Counted from the first letter of the stretch, positions 7,747 to 17,365 are shown. The stretch: 44,281 nucleotides of DNA from an uncultured Clostridia bacterium (GCA_944386645.1 CALXBW010000013.1:1-44281), one strand, 5' to 3'. Notes: a model not told the origin generated them from the sequence alone. Translations and numbers: made by a program.

Positions 7747-9984
7747 ATGATTGCAGAAGTAATAATTAATAGTAATGTAAAAAAATTAAATAAAGTATTT
7801 GATTATATTATTCCAGAAAATTTAGTAGAGAGTATAAGAGTTGGAAGTAAAGTTTTGGTTTCTTTTGGTAATGCTAAACAATATAAAGAAGCATTTGTTT
7901 TTGATGTAAAAGATAATTCAGATGTTGCAACAAAAAAAATTATTTCACTAGAAGATAATAATTTGTCTAAAGAAAATATGGAATTTGCAAAACTTATGTC
8001 TAGAATGTATTTTTGTAATATTTATGATTGTATAAAATTAATGTTACCACCAGGTACATATACTAAAAAAATTGAAAATAGAGTTAAAGATAAAACTGGA
8101 AATTTTGTATATTTAAAAAAGAGTATAGAAGAAATAGAAAACGATATAGAAGATAAAATTATAAAAAGTGATAAACAAATAAGAGTGTTAGAGTTCTTAA
8201 AAGATAATGAGGGAATATATATATCAGATTTAGAAATTTTAGCAGATGTAAGTAATTCAATAATTAAGAATTTAGAAAAAAAAGAATATATAGAATTAGT
8301 TGAAGAAAAAATAATGAGGAATCCTTTTAAAGGTAAAAAGGTTGAAAGAGATTATAAATTAAATTTAAATGATGAACAAAAAATGGCTTTTGATACTGTT
8401 AAAAAAGCAATAGATACAAACAAAAGTGAGCAGTTTTTATTATTTGGTGTTACAGGTTCTGGAAAAACAGAAGTTTATATGCAATTAATAGAAGAGGTTA
8501 TTAAAAAAGGAAAAAAAGCTATTATGCTTGTACCAGAAATATCATTAACTCCTCAAATGGTTAATAGATTTTTAGCAAGATTTGGTGATGTTATTGCAGT
8601 TTTACATAGTAAATTATCAGTAGGAGAAAGATATGATGAATGGAATAAAATAAAAAACGATGAAGCAAATATAATAATAGGGGCTAGATCTGCAATTTTT
8701 GCACCAGTGAAAAATTTAGGTATAGTTATAATAGACGAAGAACATGATTCTTCATATAAATCAGATATGACTCCAAGATATAATGCAAAAGATATAGCGA
8801 GATATTTATGTAAAAAAAATAATATACCTTTAATATTAGGTAGTGCTACTCCAGATATAAATACTTATTTTAAAATGAAAAATGGGGAAATAAAATTATT
8901 ATTACTAAGAAATAGAGCTAACAATTTAAGTTTGCCAGATGTAGAAATTATAGATTTAAGAGAAGAATTAGCAAACGGAAATAAATCTATGATAAGTAAT
9001 AGATTATATGAATGTATTAAGAGAAATTTAGAAAATAAAATGCAAACTATATTATTTTTAAATAGAAGAGGATATTCTACTTTTGTAATGTGTAGAGAAT
9101 GTGGGTTTACAGCTAAATGCAAAAATTGTAATATTACATTAACATATCATTCAGATGAAAATAAATTAAAATGTCATTATTGTGGGTATCAGACAAATAA
9201 TTTATATAAATGTCCTATATGTGGTAGTAATAAAATAAAATATTTTGGTGCAGGTACGCAAAAATTAGAAGAAGAGATAAATAAATTATTCAAAGATGTA
9301 AAAACAATAAGAATGGATATAGATACTGTAACAAAGAAAAATTCACATGAAATTATTTTAGACAAATTTAAAAACGAAAATATTGATATTTTAATAGGTA
9401 CACAAATGGTGGTAAAAGGACACCATTTTCCAAAGGTGACTCTTGTGGGAGTTGTAGCTGCAGATGGAAGTTTAAATACAAATGATTTTAGAGCTTCTGA
9501 AAGAACGTTTCAAATATTAACACAAGTTGCAGGAAGGGCAGGAAGAGAAAGTAAAAATGGAAAAGTTATTATACAAACGTATAATAAAGACAATTATAGT
9601 ATACAATATGCTAAAGAACAAAATTATGAAAAATTTTATGAAGATGAGATAAGTATTAGAAGACAGTTGAATTATCCGCCATATTGCGATATAATTTTAT
9701 TTAGCTTACTTTCTAAGTATGAAAAAGAAGCGAAAGATGTTTCTAATTATATGTATAAGATATTAAAGAAAGAATTTAAAACTTATAATAATATAATTAT
9801 TATGAATCCACTTCCAGCTCCAATTAATAAAATAAAAAATAGATATAGATGGAGAATTATAATGAAGTGTAAATTTAGTAATAATATAATAGATACAATA
9901 AATAAAGTGTTAGATGAATTTTACAGTAAAAATTATAAAAATACTAGAATAATTGTAGATGTAAATCCAACAAATATGTATTAA
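7747..9984 (+). CDS. priA: Primosomal replication restart helicase PriA
   Basis: A 745-aa superfamily 2 DNA helicase that reloads the replisome at stalled forks. It has the N-terminal 3' DNA-binding domain, Walker A GVTGSGKT (234-241), the DEEH Walker B (330-333), and eight zinc-binding cysteines (449, 452, 458, 461, 476, 479, 489, 492) that coordinate the two structural zincs of PriA, followed by helicase motifs V-VI (VAGRAGR) and the C-terminal domain. Length is normal. ATG 7747 follows ATAGGAG. It is first in a tight run with def (12-bp gap) and fmt, a common clostridial order. Confidence 0.97.
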   Translation: MIAEVIINSNVKKLNKVFDYIIPENLVESIRVGSKVLVSFGNAKQYKEAFVFDVKDNSDVATKKIISLEDNNLSKENMEFAKLMSRMYFCNIYDCIKLMLPPGTYTKKIENRVKDKTGNFVYLKKSIEEIENDIEDKIIKSDKQIRVLEFLKDNEGIYISDLEILADVSNSIIKNLEKKEYIELVEEKIMRNPFKGKKVERDYKLNLNDEQKMAFDTVKKAIDTNKSEQFLLFGVTGSGKTEVYMQLIEEVIKKGKKAIMLVPEISLTPQMVNRFLARFGDVIAVLHSKLSVGERYDEWNKIKNDEANIIIGARSAIFAPVKNLGIVIIDEEHDSSYKSDMTPRYNAKDIARYLCKKNNIPLILGSATPDINTYFKMKNGEIKLLLLRNRANNLSLPDVEIIDLREELANGNKSMISNRLYECIKRNLENKMQTILFLNRRGYSTFVMCRECGFTAKCKNCNITLTYHSDENKLKCHYCGYQTNNLYKCPICGSNKIKYFGAGTQKLEEEINKLFKDVKTIRMDIDTVTKKNSHEIILDKFKNENIDILIGTQMVVKGHHFPKVTLVGVVAADGSLNTNDFRASERTFQILTQVAGRAGRESKNGKVIIQTYNKDNYSIQYAKEQNYEKFYEDEISIRRQLNYPPYCDIILFSLLSKYEKEAKDVSNYMYKILKKEFKTYNNIIIMNPLPAPINKIKNRYRWRIIMKCKFSNNIIDTINKVLDEFYSKNYKNTRIIVDVNPTNMY

Positions 9985-9995
9985 GGAGGGGTAGT

Positions 9996-10481
9996 GTGGC
10001 TATAAGAAATATAAGAGAGGAAAATGATGAAATATTAAGAAAAAAATCTAAAGAAGTTTTAGAATTAGATGAAAAAACAAGAGTACTTATAGACGATATG
10101 GTTGAAACTATGCATAAATATAACGGATTGGGACTTGCAGCACCGCAAGTAGGTGTTTTAAAAAGAATAGTGGTTATAGATTTATATGATGGAAAAGGTG
10201 TTATTGTTTTAATAAATCCAGTTGTAAAAAAACAAAAAGGTACACAAATTGTAGAAGAGGGATGTTTAAGTTTTCCGAATAAATTTGCTAAAGTAGAAAG
10301 ACCAGAACAAATATGGGTAGAAGCAAAAAATATAAATTGGGAAGATATAAAATTAAAAGGGACAGGTTTATTAGCACAAGCATTAGCACATGAAATAGAT
10401 CATTTAAATGGAGAACTTTTTGTAGATAAAATTATACCAGGAACTTTAGAGATAATAAAAGAAGATACAAGTAATGGATAA
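9996..10481 (+). CDS. def: Peptide deformylase
   Basis: A 161-aa metalloenzyme that removes the formyl group from nascent protein N-termini. The three family motifs are present: G-L-G-L-A-A-P-Q (44-51), E-G-C-L-S (metal ligand Cys90) and H-E-I-D-H (ligands His132 and His136, general acid/base Glu133). It starts at GTG with AAGGAGGGG 5-6 bp upstream. fmt follows after 9 bp, so the enzymes that add and remove the formyl group are co-transcribed. Confidence 0.97.
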   Translation: MAIRNIREENDEILRKKSKEVLELDEKTRVLIDDMVETMHKYNGLGLAAPQVGVLKRIVVIDLYDGKGVIVLINPVVKKQKGTQIVEEGCLSFPNKFAKVERPEQIWVEAKNINWEDIKLKGTGLLAQALAHEIDHLNGELFVDKIIPGTLEIIKEDTSNG

Positions 10482-10490
10482 GGAGAGAGT

Positions 10491-11468
10491 ATGTCAAAAA
10501 TTATATTTATGGGAACACCAGATTTTGCAGAAAAATCTTTAAGAAAATTAAACGAGTCAGATAATAATGATATAATAGCAGTAGTAACAAATACAGATAA
10601 ACCAAGAGGTAGAGGAATGAAATTATTCCAATCACCAGTTAAGCAATATTCAATAGAAAATAATTTAAAAATATATCAACCAGAAAAAATAAAATCAAAT
10701 AAGGATTTTATAGAAACATTAAAAGAACTAGAGCCAGATTTTATTTGTGTTGTAGCATATGGAAAAATATTACCAAAAGAAATACTAGATATACCTAAGT
10801 ATGGATGTATAAATGTTCATGCCTCTTTACTACCTAAATATAGAGGAGCAGCTCCTATACAATGGGCTATAATAAATGGTGAAGAAATAACAGGTGTTAC
10901 AACAATGTATATGGATACTAAAATGGATACGGGAGATATTATACTAGAAAAAGAAGTAAGGATAGGAGAAGATGAAACAACAGGCGAATTGTGGAATAGA
11001 TTAGGAGATTTAGGTGCAGAATTATTATTAGAGACTATCGAGAGAATAAAAGAAGGATCTGCACCAAGAAAGAAGCAAAGTGATAATTATTCTATGGCTC
11101 CAATGTTAAGTAAAGAAATTTCAAAAATTAATTGGAATAAATTGCAAACTAGAGATATAAAAAATTTAGTAAGAGGTTTAAATCCAATTATGGGTGCATA
11201 TGCTATTTTAAATAATAAAAAAATAAAATTTTGGAAAGTAGACAATATAAACAAAGGGGAATTTTTGAATAATTATAAAGTAGAATGTGATATAGATAAT
11301 TTAAAACCAGGTTATATTTTATATGCAAATTCAAAAGACGGACTATTTATAAAAACAAGAGATGGCATACTATCTGTTTTAGAAATACAAGGGGAAAATT
11401 CTAAAAAAATGAATATATATGATTTTTTAAGAGGAAATAGGTTAGAAAAAGGAGAAATATTTGTATAA
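10491..11468 (+). CDS. fmt: Methionyl-tRNA formyltransferase
   Basis: A 325-aa enzyme that formylates initiator Met-tRNA from 10-formyl-THF. The N-terminal Rossmann-type domain starts I-I-F-M-G-T-P-D-F-A and holds the signature S-L-L-P-K-Y-R-G-A-A-P-I-Q (folate binding and catalysis), with the C-terminal tRNA-binding barrel from about residue 205. ATG follows AAGGAGAG. Last gene of the priA-def-fmt run; its one-carbon donor is supplied by Fhs encoded at 15692. Confidence 0.97.
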   Translation: MSKIIFMGTPDFAEKSLRKLNESDNNDIIAVVTNTDKPRGRGMKLFQSPVKQYSIENNLKIYQPEKIKSNKDFIETLKELEPDFICVVAYGKILPKEILDIPKYGCINVHASLLPKYRGAAPIQWAIINGEEITGVTTMYMDTKMDTGDIILEKEVRIGEDETTGELWNRLGDLGAELLLETIERIKEGSAPRKKQSDNYSMAPMLSKEISKINWNKLQTRDIKNLVRGLNPIMGAYAILNNKKIKFWKVDNINKGEFLNNYKVECDIDNLKPGYILYANSKDGLFIKTRDGILSVLEIQGENSKKMNIYDFLRGNRLEKGEIFV

Positions 11469-11483
11469 AATTATAAAAAATGG

Positions 11484-11512
11484 TTGTAAAAATCTATCTA
11501 TATTGATATACT
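11484..11512 (+). promoter_or_regulatory. Sigma-A promoter of the asp23-to-holA block
   Basis: TTGTAA (11484-11489), 17 bp, TATACT (11507-11512), about 64 bp before the Asp23-family start. This is the only clear promoter before a series of closely spaced genes reaching 23495. Confidence 0.55.
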
Positions 11513-11575
11513 TATGTATAGCAAATATAAATGTATCTTATATAATATTATAAAATGTTTAGGAGGAAGTTTATT

Positions 11576-11983
11576 ATGGAAAATGAAAATTTAGAAAATA
11601 TTAAAGAAGAACCAATAAATGAGGATAATACTATAAGAATAGCGGACGATGTTGTAGCTGTTATAGCTGGTGTTGCTGTTTCTGAAATACCTGGAGTATA
11701 TGGAATGGCAGGAGGTTTTGCAGGAGGTATAACAGAAGTTTTAAGTGGAAAGAAAAACTTAAGTAAAGGTATAAAAGTAGAAGTAGGAGAAAAAGATACA
11801 AAAATAGATGTTAACATTATAGTTGAATATGGTACAAGAATACCTGATATCGCATATGAAATACAAAATAGAGTAAAAAAAGCAGTTGAAAATATGACAG
11901 GATTAAAAGTATTAGAAGTTAATGTACATGTACAAGGTGTAAATACAGAATTTGATAAAGATTCTAAGAAAACTGAAGACTAA
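11576..11983 (+). CDS. Asp23/Gls24 family envelope stress protein
   Basis: A 135-aa protein with the Asp23 fold: after an acidic N-terminus comes the conserved core I-A-D-D-V-V-A-V-I-A-G-V-A-V, then G-V-Y-G-M-A-G-G, and later I-V-E-Y-G-T-R-I-P-D-I-A. Asp23 proteins polymerise under the membrane and respond to cell-envelope or alkaline stress. ATG 11576 is chosen because TAGGAGGAAG precedes it; an in-frame ATG at 11555 has no RBS. It is followed by its membrane anchor AmaP and a DUF2273 protein, the usual trio. Confidence 0.93.
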   Translation: MENENLENIKEEPINEDNTIRIADDVVAVIAGVAVSEIPGVYGMAGGFAGGITEVLSGKKNLSKGIKVEVGEKDTKIDVNIIVEYGTRIPDIAYEIQNRVKKAVENMTGLKVLEVNVHVQGVNTEFDKDSKKTED

Positions 11984-12003
11984 AAATAAGTTTGGAGGAT
12001 AAA

Positions 12004-12561
12004 ATGAGAATAATAGAAAAAATAGCCTTAATAATTTTTTCTTATGTAGTATTAATTTTATCTATTATAATGTGTTTATTAGTATTTGGATGGTTAGATG
12101 CAGAATTAGTTAAAAACTTTATAGAAAATATAAAACTTAATTCTACTTTATCTGCAGTAACTTTAGCTGTTTCAGTCATAGCAATTTTATTAGCAATAAA
12201 ATGTATATTTTTTGATTCTACAGGCAAAGAAATATCAAAACAAAGAGAAGGAATATTATTAGAAAATAATGATGGAAAATTATTAATTTCTAAGGAGACT
12301 ATAGAAAATCTAATTGCTTCTGTTGCAAAAGGTTTTGATGGCGCAGAAAATGTAAATAGTAAAGTATATGTGGATAAAGAAAATAATTTAAGTGTTTATG
12401 TTACTTTATTTGTACATCCAGATGCAGTTATAAAAGATTTATCAAATAATTTACAGAATAAGATTAAAGAGGCTGTAAAAAAATCATCAGATTTAGATGT
12501 TAAAGAGGTAAATATAAAAGTAAGAAATATTACTCAAGAAAAATCTGATATGCAGGAATAA
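12004..12561 (+). CDS. amaP: Alkaline shock response membrane anchor AmaP
   Basis: A 185-aa protein with two N-terminal transmembrane helices (about 8-30 and 46-68) forming a hairpin, followed by a cytoplasmic Asp23-like domain containing K-V-Y-V-D-K-E-N-N-L-S-V and E-V-N-I-K-V at the end. AmaP tethers Asp23 polymers to the membrane. The start is ATG 12004, eight bases after GGAGGA; the TTG at 11992 overlaps the RBS and is unlikely. It lies between the Asp23 gene and the DUF2273 gene. Confidence 0.9.
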   Translation: MRIIEKIALIIFSYVVLILSIIMCLLVFGWLDAELVKNFIENIKLNSTLSAVTLAVSVIAILLAIKCIFFDSTGKEISKQREGILLENNDGKLLISKETIENLIASVAKGFDGAENVNSKVYVDKENNLSVYVTLFVHPDAVIKDLSNNLQNKIKEAVKKSSDLDVKEVNIKVRNITQEKSDMQE

Positions 12562-12578
12562 ACCATTGGAGGTTTCAT

Positions 12579-12782
12579 ATGGACAATTTTAAGCAATTTT
12601 TGACACAATATAGAGGAGCGATAATAGGCGCTATAGTAGCGATATTGATATTGTTTACTGAATTATATAAATTAATAATAGGCATAATACTAATATTTGT
12701 GGGAATATATGTAGGAAATTATATTCAAAACAATAAATACAATGTAAAAGAAAAATTAAAAAGATTTATAGATAAGTGGTAA
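12579..12782 (+). CDS. DUF2273 small membrane protein
   Basis: A 67-aa protein with two hydrophobic helices (about 12-28 and 30-48) and a basic C-terminal tail, the DUF2273 pattern usually found beside Asp23/AmaP. GGAGG lies 7 bp before ATG. It probably contributes to the same membrane-associated envelope-stress assembly; the exact role is unknown for the family. Confidence 0.88.
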   Translation: MDNFKQFLTQYRGAIIGAIVAILILFTELYKLIIGIILIFVGIYVGNYIQNNKYNVKEKLKRFIDKW

Positions 12783-12787
12783 AATTG

Positions 12788-12812
12788 GGGCGAAGCAAGC
12801 TAGTCTTCGCCC
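12788..12812. repeat. GGGCGAAG...CTTCGCCC hairpin between DUF2273 and nusB
   Basis: A perfect 8-bp GC-rich stem (12788-12795 with 12805-12812) in an otherwise AT-only gap. Its sequence resembles the GCGAA-rich left end of repeat family A (521, 30044), so it may be a solo end of that family. It lacks a T tract, so I do not call it a terminator. Confidence 0.5.
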
Positions 12813-12842
12813 TAAATTAAGATTATGTGGGGGATAAATATT

Positions 12843-13262
12843 ATGAACAGGTCTAATGCTAGAGAATTATTATTTAAATTATTATATGAATTAGAGATAC
12901 AAAAAGATGATATAAATGGACAAATAGATTTATTTATAGAAAATAATAATATATATGATAAAAATGTTCAGGAATACATAAAAAATGAAGTTGAAGGAAT
13001 ATCTAAAAATATAAATGAAATAAAAAATTTAATATCAAGCAATTTAAAAAAAGATTGGCAAATAGAAAGGTTATCTAAAATAAATCTAGCATTGCTTAAA
13101 CTTGCGATATATGAAATAATATATGAGAAAATTCCATATAAAGTAATAATAAATGAAGTTGTAGAGTTAGCTAAAAAATATGGTGAAGATTCATCACATT
13201 CATTTATAAATGGAGTTTTAGCAAGTGTAGTAAAAGAGAATAATTTAAATGAGGAGGCATGA
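12843..13262 (+). CDS. nusB: Transcription antitermination factor NusB
   Basis: A 139-aa all-helical RNA-binding protein that works with NusE (S10) in rRNA antitermination. Characteristic features are the N-terminal [12 protein letters not shown] and the C-terminal [17 protein letters not shown] followed by [10 protein letters not shown] 12843 follows GGGGGA; an ATG at 12825 is also in frame but has no RBS. The gene lies 3 bp before xseA, as in many Firmicutes. Confidence 0.94.
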   Translation: MNRSNARELLFKLLYELEIQKDDINGQIDLFIENNNIYDKNVQEYIKNEVEGISKNINEIKNLISSNLKKDWQIERLSKINLALLKLAIYEIIYEKIPYKVIINEVVELAKKYGEDSSHSFINGVLASVVKENNLNEEA

Positions 13263-13265
13263 CAA

Positions 13266-14453
13266 GTGAGACCAGAACCTATAACAGTTACTCAATTAAA
13301 TAAATATATGAAAGATAAAATAGCTGGTGATGAATTTTTAAATAATATATTTATTAAAGGTGAGATTTCTAATTTTAAACATCATTATACTGGTCATATG
13401 TATTTTACATTAAAAGATGAAAACTCACTTATCAAATGTATAATGTTTAAATCTGCTACAGTTAATTTAGATTTTAAACCACAAGATGGTATGAAAGTTT
13501 TAATTTTAGGAACAGTTTCAGTGTATGAAAGAGATGGAGTATACCAAATATATTGTAAAGCAATGAAAGAAGATGGTATTGGAGTATTATATAAAGCTTA
13601 TGAAGAGTTAAAAGAAAAACTTAAAAAAGAAGGTTATTTTAGTAAAGAACACAAAAAGAAAATACCATTTATGCCTGAAACAATAGGAGTATTAACTTCT
13701 AGAACAGGTTCTGTAATTAGAGATATTATTAATGTTTCAACAAGAAGAAATCCAAATGTACATATAAGATTGTTACCTGTACCAGTCCAGGGAGAAGGTG
13801 CAGCAGAAAAAATAGAAGAGGCTATACATATAATGAATGAAAAAAGATTAGCAGATGTAATAATACTAGCAAGAGGTGGAGGATCATTGGAAGATTTATG
13901 GCCATTTAATGAAGAAATAGTAGCAAAGGCAATATATAATTCTGAAATTCCAATTATATCTGCTGTAGGGCATGAAACAGATTTTACAATTGCTGATTTT
14001 GTTGCAGATTTAAGGGCTCCAACTCCTTCTGCTGCTGCAGAATTGGCTGTTGCAGATGTGAACGAATTAATTAATAGGTTAAATATTGATGTTTCAAGAT
14101 GTAAAATGGCACTTACAAAAAAAATAGAGTTAATGAGACTTCAATATGAAAAATGCATGAAATCAACTGTATTTACAGATCCATTACAAAAAATAAATGA
14201 ATATTATTTAAATATTGATAATTGTATAAAAAAAATTGAAAATAGTATAAATATAAAATTGCGAGATTCAAAAATAGAATCCACGAATTTAATTTCAAAA
14301 TTAGATGCATTGAGTCCTTTAAAAACATTAGTTAGAGGTTATTGTATAGTTGAAATGAATAATGAAGTTATTGCAAGAGCAGATGATTTAAAGAAAAATG
14401 ATAAGATTGATTTAAGATTTACAGATGGAGTAAAAAAAGCTATAGTGGAATAA
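13266..14453 (+). CDS. xseA: Exodeoxyribonuclease VII large subunit
   Basis: A 395-aa catalytic subunit of ExoVII, which degrades single-stranded DNA. An N-terminal OB fold (about 1-100, with F-I-K-G-E-I-S-N-F-K and G-H-M-Y-F-T-L-K-D) is followed by the nuclease domain with A-R-G-G-G-S-L-E-D-L-W-P-F-N and A-V-G-H-E-T-D, then a coiled-coil tail. GTG start with GAGGAGG 8 bp upstream. The small subunit gene xseB is close but separated from it by one extra gene, which is unusual. Confidence 0.95.
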   Translation: MRPEPITVTQLNKYMKDKIAGDEFLNNIFIKGEISNFKHHYTGHMYFTLKDENSLIKCIMFKSATVNLDFKPQDGMKVLILGTVSVYERDGVYQIYCKAMKEDGIGVLYKAYEELKEKLKKEGYFSKEHKKKIPFMPETIGVLTSRTGSVIRDIINVSTRRNPNVHIRLLPVPVQGEGAAEKIEEAIHIMNEKRLADVIILARGGGSLEDLWPFNEEIVAKAIYNSEIPIISAVGHETDFTIADFVADLRAPTPSAAAELAVADVNELINRLNIDVSRCKMALTKKIELMRLQYEKCMKSTVFTDPLQKINEYYLNIDNCIKKIENSINIKLRDSKIESTNLISKLDALSPLKTLVRGYCIVEMNNEVIARADDLKKNDKIDLRFTDGVKKAIVE

Positions 14454-14475
14454 TTTAACAAATGAGGTGTGAAAG

Positions 14476-14955
14476 TTGAAGAGTTTATTAAATAAAAAAA
14501 GTATTATTATAACAGTTTTAGTAATTATAGCGGTGGCATTAGCGATTTTTTTAACAGCAAAATTATCTAATATAGAAAATAAGAATGATAATATAGTTAG
14601 TATGGAAAAAATTGATGAGACTAATTTAACAGATAGTCAAAATATTATTAATAACAAGAATATTATAGAAGAAAATGTAGTAGATAATACTATAGAAAAT
14701 AATATAAATAATACTAATAAAAACACAGATTCTAGTTCTGTAGTATCAGATGAAATTACAGATACAGAGGACTATAAAGAAAAAGCAATAAGACTTGTTA
14801 AAGAGGATTGGGGAGAAGATGATAGTGTATATTTTGATATAGCAGAAATAGAAGAAAATGGAATATATAAAGTTTGTGTTAGAGATAAAAACACAACAAA
14901 TGAAGTAATGTGGTATGAAGTTGATGTTGTAAATAATACTGTAAAAATGTTATAA
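14476..14955 (+). CDS. Membrane-anchored protein of unknown function (PepSY-like tail)
   Basis: A 159-aa protein with one N-terminal transmembrane or uncleaved signal segment (about 9-29), then an Asn/Asp/Thr-rich linker (30-95) and a folded C-terminal ~60 residues: Y-K-E-K-A-I-R-L-V-K-E-D-W, an acidic loop, then alternating strands ending V-D-V-V-N-N-T-V-K. The tail resembles a PepSY-type inhibitory domain in strand order, but this is a weak impression. It begins at TTG with GAGGTG upstream. It sits inside the xseA-xseB pair and is presumably co-transcribed without being part of ExoVII. Confidence 0.7.
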   Translation: MKSLLNKKSIIITVLVIIAVALAIFLTAKLSNIENKNDNIVSMEKIDETNLTDSQNIINNKNIIEENVVDNTIENNINNTNKNTDSSSVVSDEITDTEDYKEKAIRLVKEDWGEDDSVYFDIAEIEENGIYKVCVRDKNTTNEVMWYEVDVVNNTVKML

Positions 14956-14969
14956 TGTGGAGGAAGTAG

Positions 14970-15197
14970 ATGGAAAACATAGAGAAGTTAAATTTTGAAG
15001 AAACAATAAAGCAGTTAGAGTTAATTGTGAATGAATTAGAAAAGGGAAATTTAAGTTTAGATGAATCAGTAAAAAAGTTTGAAGAAGGAATAAAATTATC
15101 AAAATTATGTAATCAATTTTTAAATAATGCAGAAAAGAAAATAAATATATTAATAAATAATGATGGAAAATTAGAAGAAGAAAAATTCGAGATATAA
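14970..15197 (+). CDS. xseB: Exodeoxyribonuclease VII small subunit
   Basis: A 75-aa helical protein with the XseB signature F-E-E-T-I-K-Q-L-E-L-I-V-N-E-L-E-K-G-N-L-S-L-D-E-S. Several copies bind one XseA subunit and are needed for ExoVII activity. ATG follows GTGGAGGAAG. Length is normal for the family. Confidence 0.93.
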   Translation: MENIEKLNFEETIKQLELIVNELEKGNLSLDESVKKFEEGIKLSKLCNQFLNNAEKKINILINNDGKLEEEKFEI

Positions 15198-15233
15198 TAA
15201 TCATTACAATTTTAAATAAAAGGGGTTATTAAA

Positions 15234-15674
15234 GTGGATTATTTTATAAGTTTTATTACTAATAAATATATTTATATACCATTTCTTTTGTGGCTAGGAA
15301 TACAAATTTTTAAAGTTTTATGGGATTATAGAAAAGATAGAAAATTTAATGTAAAAAGGTTTTTAGGTGCAGGAGGTATGCCAAGTTCTCATTCAGCAGT
15401 AGTGTGTTCTTTAGCTACATTAATTGGAAAAGAATACGGATTAAATTCTGCAATATTTGGATTATCTGTTATATTTGCATTAGTAGTAATGTATGATGCA
15501 GCAGGTGTAAGAAGAGCAGCAGGAAATCAAGCAAGATTATTAAATAAAATAATAGAAAATCCAGAATTAAATGTACCAACTGTACAGGGAAGATTAGTAG
15601 AAGTTTTAGGACATAATCCAAAAGAGGTACTTGTAGGTGCTTTAATAGGAATATTTGTTGGTGCATTATTATAG
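15234..15674 (+). CDS. Divergent PAP2 family (DUF212) membrane protein
   Basis: A 146-aa membrane protein of the divergent PAP2 family. The phosphatase-like blocks are G-G-M-P-S-S-H-S-A (residues 43-51) and Y-D-A-A-G-V-R-R-A-A-G-N-Q-A; family members also share G-H-x-P-x-E-V near the end. About four helices. GTG start after AGGGG. The family is related to phosphatidic acid phosphatases but its substrate is not established. Members are frequent near xseB or dxs in Clostridia. Confidence 0.9.
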   Translation: MDYFISFITNKYIYIPFLLWLGIQIFKVLWDYRKDRKFNVKRFLGAGGMPSSHSAVVCSLATLIGKEYGLNSAIFGLSVIFALVVMYDAAGVRRAAGNQARLLNKIIENPELNVPTVQGRLVEVLGHNPKEVLVGALIGIFVGALL

Positions 15675-15691
15675 TTAATGGAGGTGCTTGT

Positions 15692-17353
15692 GTGAGTGAT
15701 ATTCAAATAGCAAAAAAAGCGAATCTTAAAAATATATTAGAAATAACGAAAGGATTAAATATAAATGATGAATATATAAGTCAATATGGAAAATATAAAG
15801 CAAAAATATCATATAATTTATATAGTAGCATCAAAAACAATAAAAATGGTAAATTAATACTAGTAACATCTATAAATCCTACCCCTATGGGAGAAGGTAA
15901 AACAACGGTATCAATAGGATTGGCAGATGCTATAAAAAGAATTAATAAAAACGTTATACTAACATTAAGAGAACCATCATTAGGTCCAGTATTTGGACTA
16001 AAAGGTGGCGCTACTGGTGGTGGATATGCACAAGTTGCACCAATGGAAGAAATAAATTTGCATTTCACAGGTGATATACATGCAATAACTTCAGCTAATA
16101 ATTTATTATCTGCAATGATCGATAATCATATATATTTTGGTAATAAATTAAGATTTAAAGAAGTAGTATGGAAAAGATGTTTAGATTTAAATGATAGAGC
16201 ACTAAGAAAGATTGAAATAAATTTAGAAGAAGGAAAAAAATATGTACCAAGAATAGATGGATTTGATATATCTGTAGCATCAGAAATAATGGCGATATTA
16301 TGTTTAGCAACAGATCTTAATGATTTAAAGATTAGACTTGCGAATATAATAGTTGGATATAATGATGTGGGTAATCCAATATATGCAAAAGATTTAAAAG
16401 CAGAAGGTGCAATGCTTGTTTTACTTAAAGAGGCATTTAATCCGAACATTGTTCAAACATTAGAAAATACACCAGCTATTATACATGGTGGTCCATTTGC
16501 CAATATTGCTCATGGATGTAATAGTGTTATATCTACGAAAATGGCCTTAAAATTAAGTGATTATGTTGTAACTGAAGCAGGATTTGGTGCGGATTTAGGT
16601 GCTGAAAAGTTTTTAGATATAAAATGTAGAGTAGGAGATATTAAGCCAGATATTACAGTATGTGTTGCTACTATTAAAGCTTTAAAATATCATGGAGGTA
16701 TGTCAAAAGAAAGTTTAGAAGAAGAAAGTTTAGAATACCTAGAAATAGGAATAAATAATTTATTTAAACATATTGATAATTTAAAAAATAAATTTAATTT
16801 AAATGTAATTGTAGCAATTAATAAATTTAATACAGATAGTGAAAGAGAAATAGAATTTTTAATAGAAAAATTAAATAAGATAAATATAGAAACTAGTTTA
16901 GTAGAAGCTTGGGAAAAAGGAAGTAAAGGAGCTATGGATTTAGCTCAAAAAGTAGTTAAAATTTGTGATGTACAATCAGATTTAAATTATATTTATAATT
17001 TAGATGATGATATATATACAAAAATAAAAAAAATAGCAAAACAAATATATGGAGCAGATGGTGTTGATTTTTCAGAAGAAAGTAGAAAGAATATAGAAAA
17101 AATCAATTCATTAGGATATGGAGATTTACCTGTGTGTATAGCAAAAACGCAGTATTCATTTTCTGATGATCCAAAAAACTTAAAATGTGATGTGCCTTTT
17201 AAAATTCATATTAAAAATGTAATGATAAAAAGTGGTGCGAAGTTTATAGTAGCTTTGGCTGGAAATATTTATACAATGCCAGGATTGCCTGAAAAACCAG
17301 CTGCTGAAACGATTGGGCTAGATGAAAATAATGACATAATCGGAATTTTTTAA
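15692..17353 (+). CDS. fhs: Formate-tetrahydrofolate ligase
   Basis: A 553-aa enzyme making 10-formyl-THF from formate, ATP and THF, a one-carbon entry point typical of anaerobes and the methyl branch of the Wood-Ljungdahl pathway. The P-loop T-P-M-G-E-G-K-T-T (64-72), R-E-P-S-L-G-P-V-F-G-L-K-G-G-A, and P-G-L-P-E-K-P-A-A near the C-terminus are diagnostic. GTG start with GGAGG upstream. Its product feeds Fmt encoded 5 kb upstream and purine synthesis; no other Wood-Ljungdahl genes are visible. Confidence 0.97.
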   Translation: MSDIQIAKKANLKNILEITKGLNINDEYISQYGKYKAKISYNLYSSIKNNKNGKLILVTSINPTPMGEGKTTVSIGLADAIKRINKNVILTLREPSLGPVFGLKGGATGGGYAQVAPMEEINLHFTGDIHAITSANNLLSAMIDNHIYFGNKLRFKEVVWKRCLDLNDRALRKIEINLEEGKKYVPRIDGFDISVASEIMAILCLATDLNDLKIRLANIIVGYNDVGNPIYAKDLKAEGAMLVLLKEAFNPNIVQTLENTPAIIHGGPFANIAHGCNSVISTKMALKLSDYVVTEAGFGADLGAEKFLDIKCRVGDIKPDITVCVATIKALKYHGGMSKESLEEESLEYLEIGINNLFKHIDNLKNKFNLNVIVAINKFNTDSEREIEFLIEKLNKINIETSLVEAWEKGSKGAMDLAQKVVKICDVQSDLNYIYNLDDDIYTKIKKIAKQIYGADGVDFSEESRKNIEKINSLGYGDLPVCIAKTQYSFSDDPKNLKCDVPFKIHIKNVMIKSGAKFIVALAGNIYTMPGLPEKPAAETIGLDENNDIIGIF

Positions 17354-17365
17354 TTAGGGGGAATT

